A stretch of DNA of 17,129 nucleotides from the NCBI GenBank assembly GCA_964394585.1, contig CAYMYI010000095.1, forward strand, positions 1 through 17,129. Reading direction: 5' to 3'. The position numbers and the translations under genes are program-made. This document shows positions 15,959 through 17,129 of the stretch, piece after piece. The notes beneath the pieces are model-generated. The model had not been told where the DNA came from. It ran no database searches and was given only the letters and a program-made list of their open reading frames with translations. The stretch comes from CAYUJH01 sp964394585 (GTDB taxonomy: Bacteria; Bacteroidota; Bacteroidia; Cytophagales; Flammeovirgaceae). Positions within the stretch are counted from its first letter, which is position 1, and each line of letters opens with the position of its first letter.

Positions 15959-17047
15959 TTATAGGCTCAGTCCTAATTTGTAGGCTTGCACAAGAATATC
16001 GTCGAGTTCGGCATCACCGTGATTTGTGAAAATAATTGCACCTACTTTCGTTGTTGTATTAAATGCCATGATGGTAGCTACGCCTTCCTCGCCGCCATCG
16101 TGTCCCCAAAGTTCATTAGCAGCATCCATTAAAAACACGTGCAAACCAACTTGCGCATCAATCGAAAGAATCTGAGGCGTAACCATAGCACGGATGGTAG
16201 CGGGCTCTAAAAGCTGATAGTTTTGGGAACTGCCATTTTGCACATAGGCAGCTAAGAACTGATGTATATCGCGTGCAGACGATCGAAGCCCCCCGTTGGG
16301 GTAATCGGTAAAAGTATAGTGTGGGATAGGCTCCCATCGATTGTTCTCGTAATTGTAAGGGCGTACCATCGAAGCATTGGCTTGTACGGCTTCTTCTAAG
16401 CGCCAAAACGTGTGAGTCATCCCTAGCGGTTCAAATATGTTTTCTTTGCAATACGTATTGAAGTCTTTTCCTGAAATGTGTTCAACCAATGCCCCAATTA
16501 GAGCACTGCCTACATTAGAATATTCGTGTTGAGTGCCAGGTTTAAAGTTGTGGAAATTCTCGCTTGCATTGTAATACCGCCCCCCCGGCACTAAATAGTT
16601 TTGTAGAAAATCATCTAAGGCAACGGGGCTATCTTGGTTGTAATAATACTGCCCATCGAGTGCACTTCCATCGGCAATCCCCGATGTATGCGTCAGTAAC
16701 ATTCGAAACGTGATAGGAGTGTTTTCGTTAGGGATGCTAACAGGGTACGGCAAATAATCATTGATGCGGTCATCTAATGCAAACTTCCCCTCTTCGAAGA
16801 GTTGTAGCAGCGCTGTAGCGGTAACCACTTTTGAAACAGAAGCAAGCAAAAAAATATCTTCGGAAGTTAAAGGCGTATTCTGCTCTAGATCTGATTTCCC
16901 AAAATAGTTTTCGTACAAAACGGTACTTTCTTCAAAAATTAGCACCGATACAGCAGGGATTTTTTGAAAATCCATCTCCTCTTCAATGTACGCTTCAAAC
17001 TCGATAGTGCTATTAATTTCCACAGCATCCTCCTGACAGCTTTGCAA
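15959..17047 (-). CDS. Serine hydrolase of the beta-lactamase/DD-peptidase fold, probable lipoprotein
   Basis: Numbered from the TTG at 17047, the active-site motifs of this fold are present: S-V-S-K at 70-73 (nucleophile and general base), Y-S-N at 177-179, and G-H-D-G-G at 316-320, with His317 in place of the usual Lys-Thr-Gly. That pattern fits class C-like esterases and peptidases annotated as serine hydrolase, not a proven beta-lactamase. The frame stays open upstream to a TGA at 17122-17120. It reads a hydrophobic segment V-A-C-L-I-P-L-F-T-L-L-Q-S-C just before the body, a probable lipoprotein signal with its Cys codon at 17038-17036. No in-frame ATG, GTG or other TTG is present before 17047, so the true start is unresolved. 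An AGGAG is at 17088-17084, and an ACG at 17083-17081 is one base from ATG. The substrate is unknown. Confidence 0.85.
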   Translation of the reverse strand: MQSCQEDAVEINSTIEFEAYIEEEMDFQKIPAVSVLIFEESTVLYENYFGKSDLEQNTPLTSEDIFLLASVSKVVTATALLQLFEEGKFALDDRINDYLPYPVSIPNENTPITFRMLLTHTSGIADGSALDGQYYYNQDSPVALDDFLQNYLVPGGRYYNASENFHNFKPGTQHEYSNVGSALIGALVEHISGKDFNTYCKENIFEPLGMTHTFWRLEEAVQANASMVRPYNYENNRWEPIPHYTFTDYPNGGLRSSARDIHQFLAAYVQNGSSQNYQLLEPATIRAMVTPQILSIDAQVGLHVFLMDAANELWGHDGGEEGVATIMAFNTTTKVGAIIFTNHGDAELDDILVQAYKLGLSL

Positions 17048-17129
17048 AAGCGTAAAAAGAGGGATTAAACACGCTACTGTCGTCTCCTGATATTTAGGAC
17101 AGTTTATTATTAGACTATTTCATGCAGAC

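Overview
The window looks like ordinary chromosomal DNA from a free-living member of the Bacteroidota, perhaps Cytophagales or Saprospiria; the genus cannot be fixed by eye. The evidence is a set of gene families typical of that phylum: a TPR/DUF3857/transglutaminase exoprotein, a CarboxypepD_reg-like secreted protein, a head-GIN (DUF2807) protein, and a very large outer-membrane barrel protein of a family seen in this phylum. Promoter-like sites of the Bacteroidota type (TTT, 19-base gap, TAnnTTTG-like -7 box) support this, as does the general lack of strong Shine-Dalgarno sequences. There are no tRNA, rRNA, CRISPR or IS sequences, and no gene-free stretch longer than about 200 bases.

Layout. 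Bases 1-943 hold the 3' part of a fused SpmA/SpmB-type membrane protein cut by the window edge. Bases 1006-4767 encode a 1253-residue exported multidomain protein closed by a strong terminator (4789-4830). pheS follows under its own promoter (start at 4926, not 4863). A GNAT-like protein (5979-7145) and a CPBP-type membrane protease homologue (7148-8101) form a tight pair. They converge on the minus-strand mreB-mreC-mreD group (10569 down to 8112), the core of the cell-elongation machinery. A perfect intrinsic-terminator hairpin lies between mreB and mreC.

Further along the minus strand are a small secreted CarboxypepD_reg-like protein (10714-11352) with its own promoter, and a 1170-residue outer-membrane barrel protein (11440-14952). 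The latter is divergent from a plus-strand head-GIN beta-helix protein (15152-15835), which is closed by another terminator. The window ends with a minus-strand lipoprotein-like serine hydrolase of the beta-lactamase/DD-peptidase fold (15959-17047). Its lipobox is visible but its start codon is not.

Taken together this is a housekeeping and envelope region: translation (pheS), cell shape (mreBCD) and several exported or outer-membrane proteins. I see no clear previously undescribed defence or mobile system. The points most worth checking are the mreB/mreC attenuator, the missing start of the last gene, the altered catalytic positions in the transglutaminase-like and CPBP proteins, and the unnamed barrel family with a calcium-loop-like motif.
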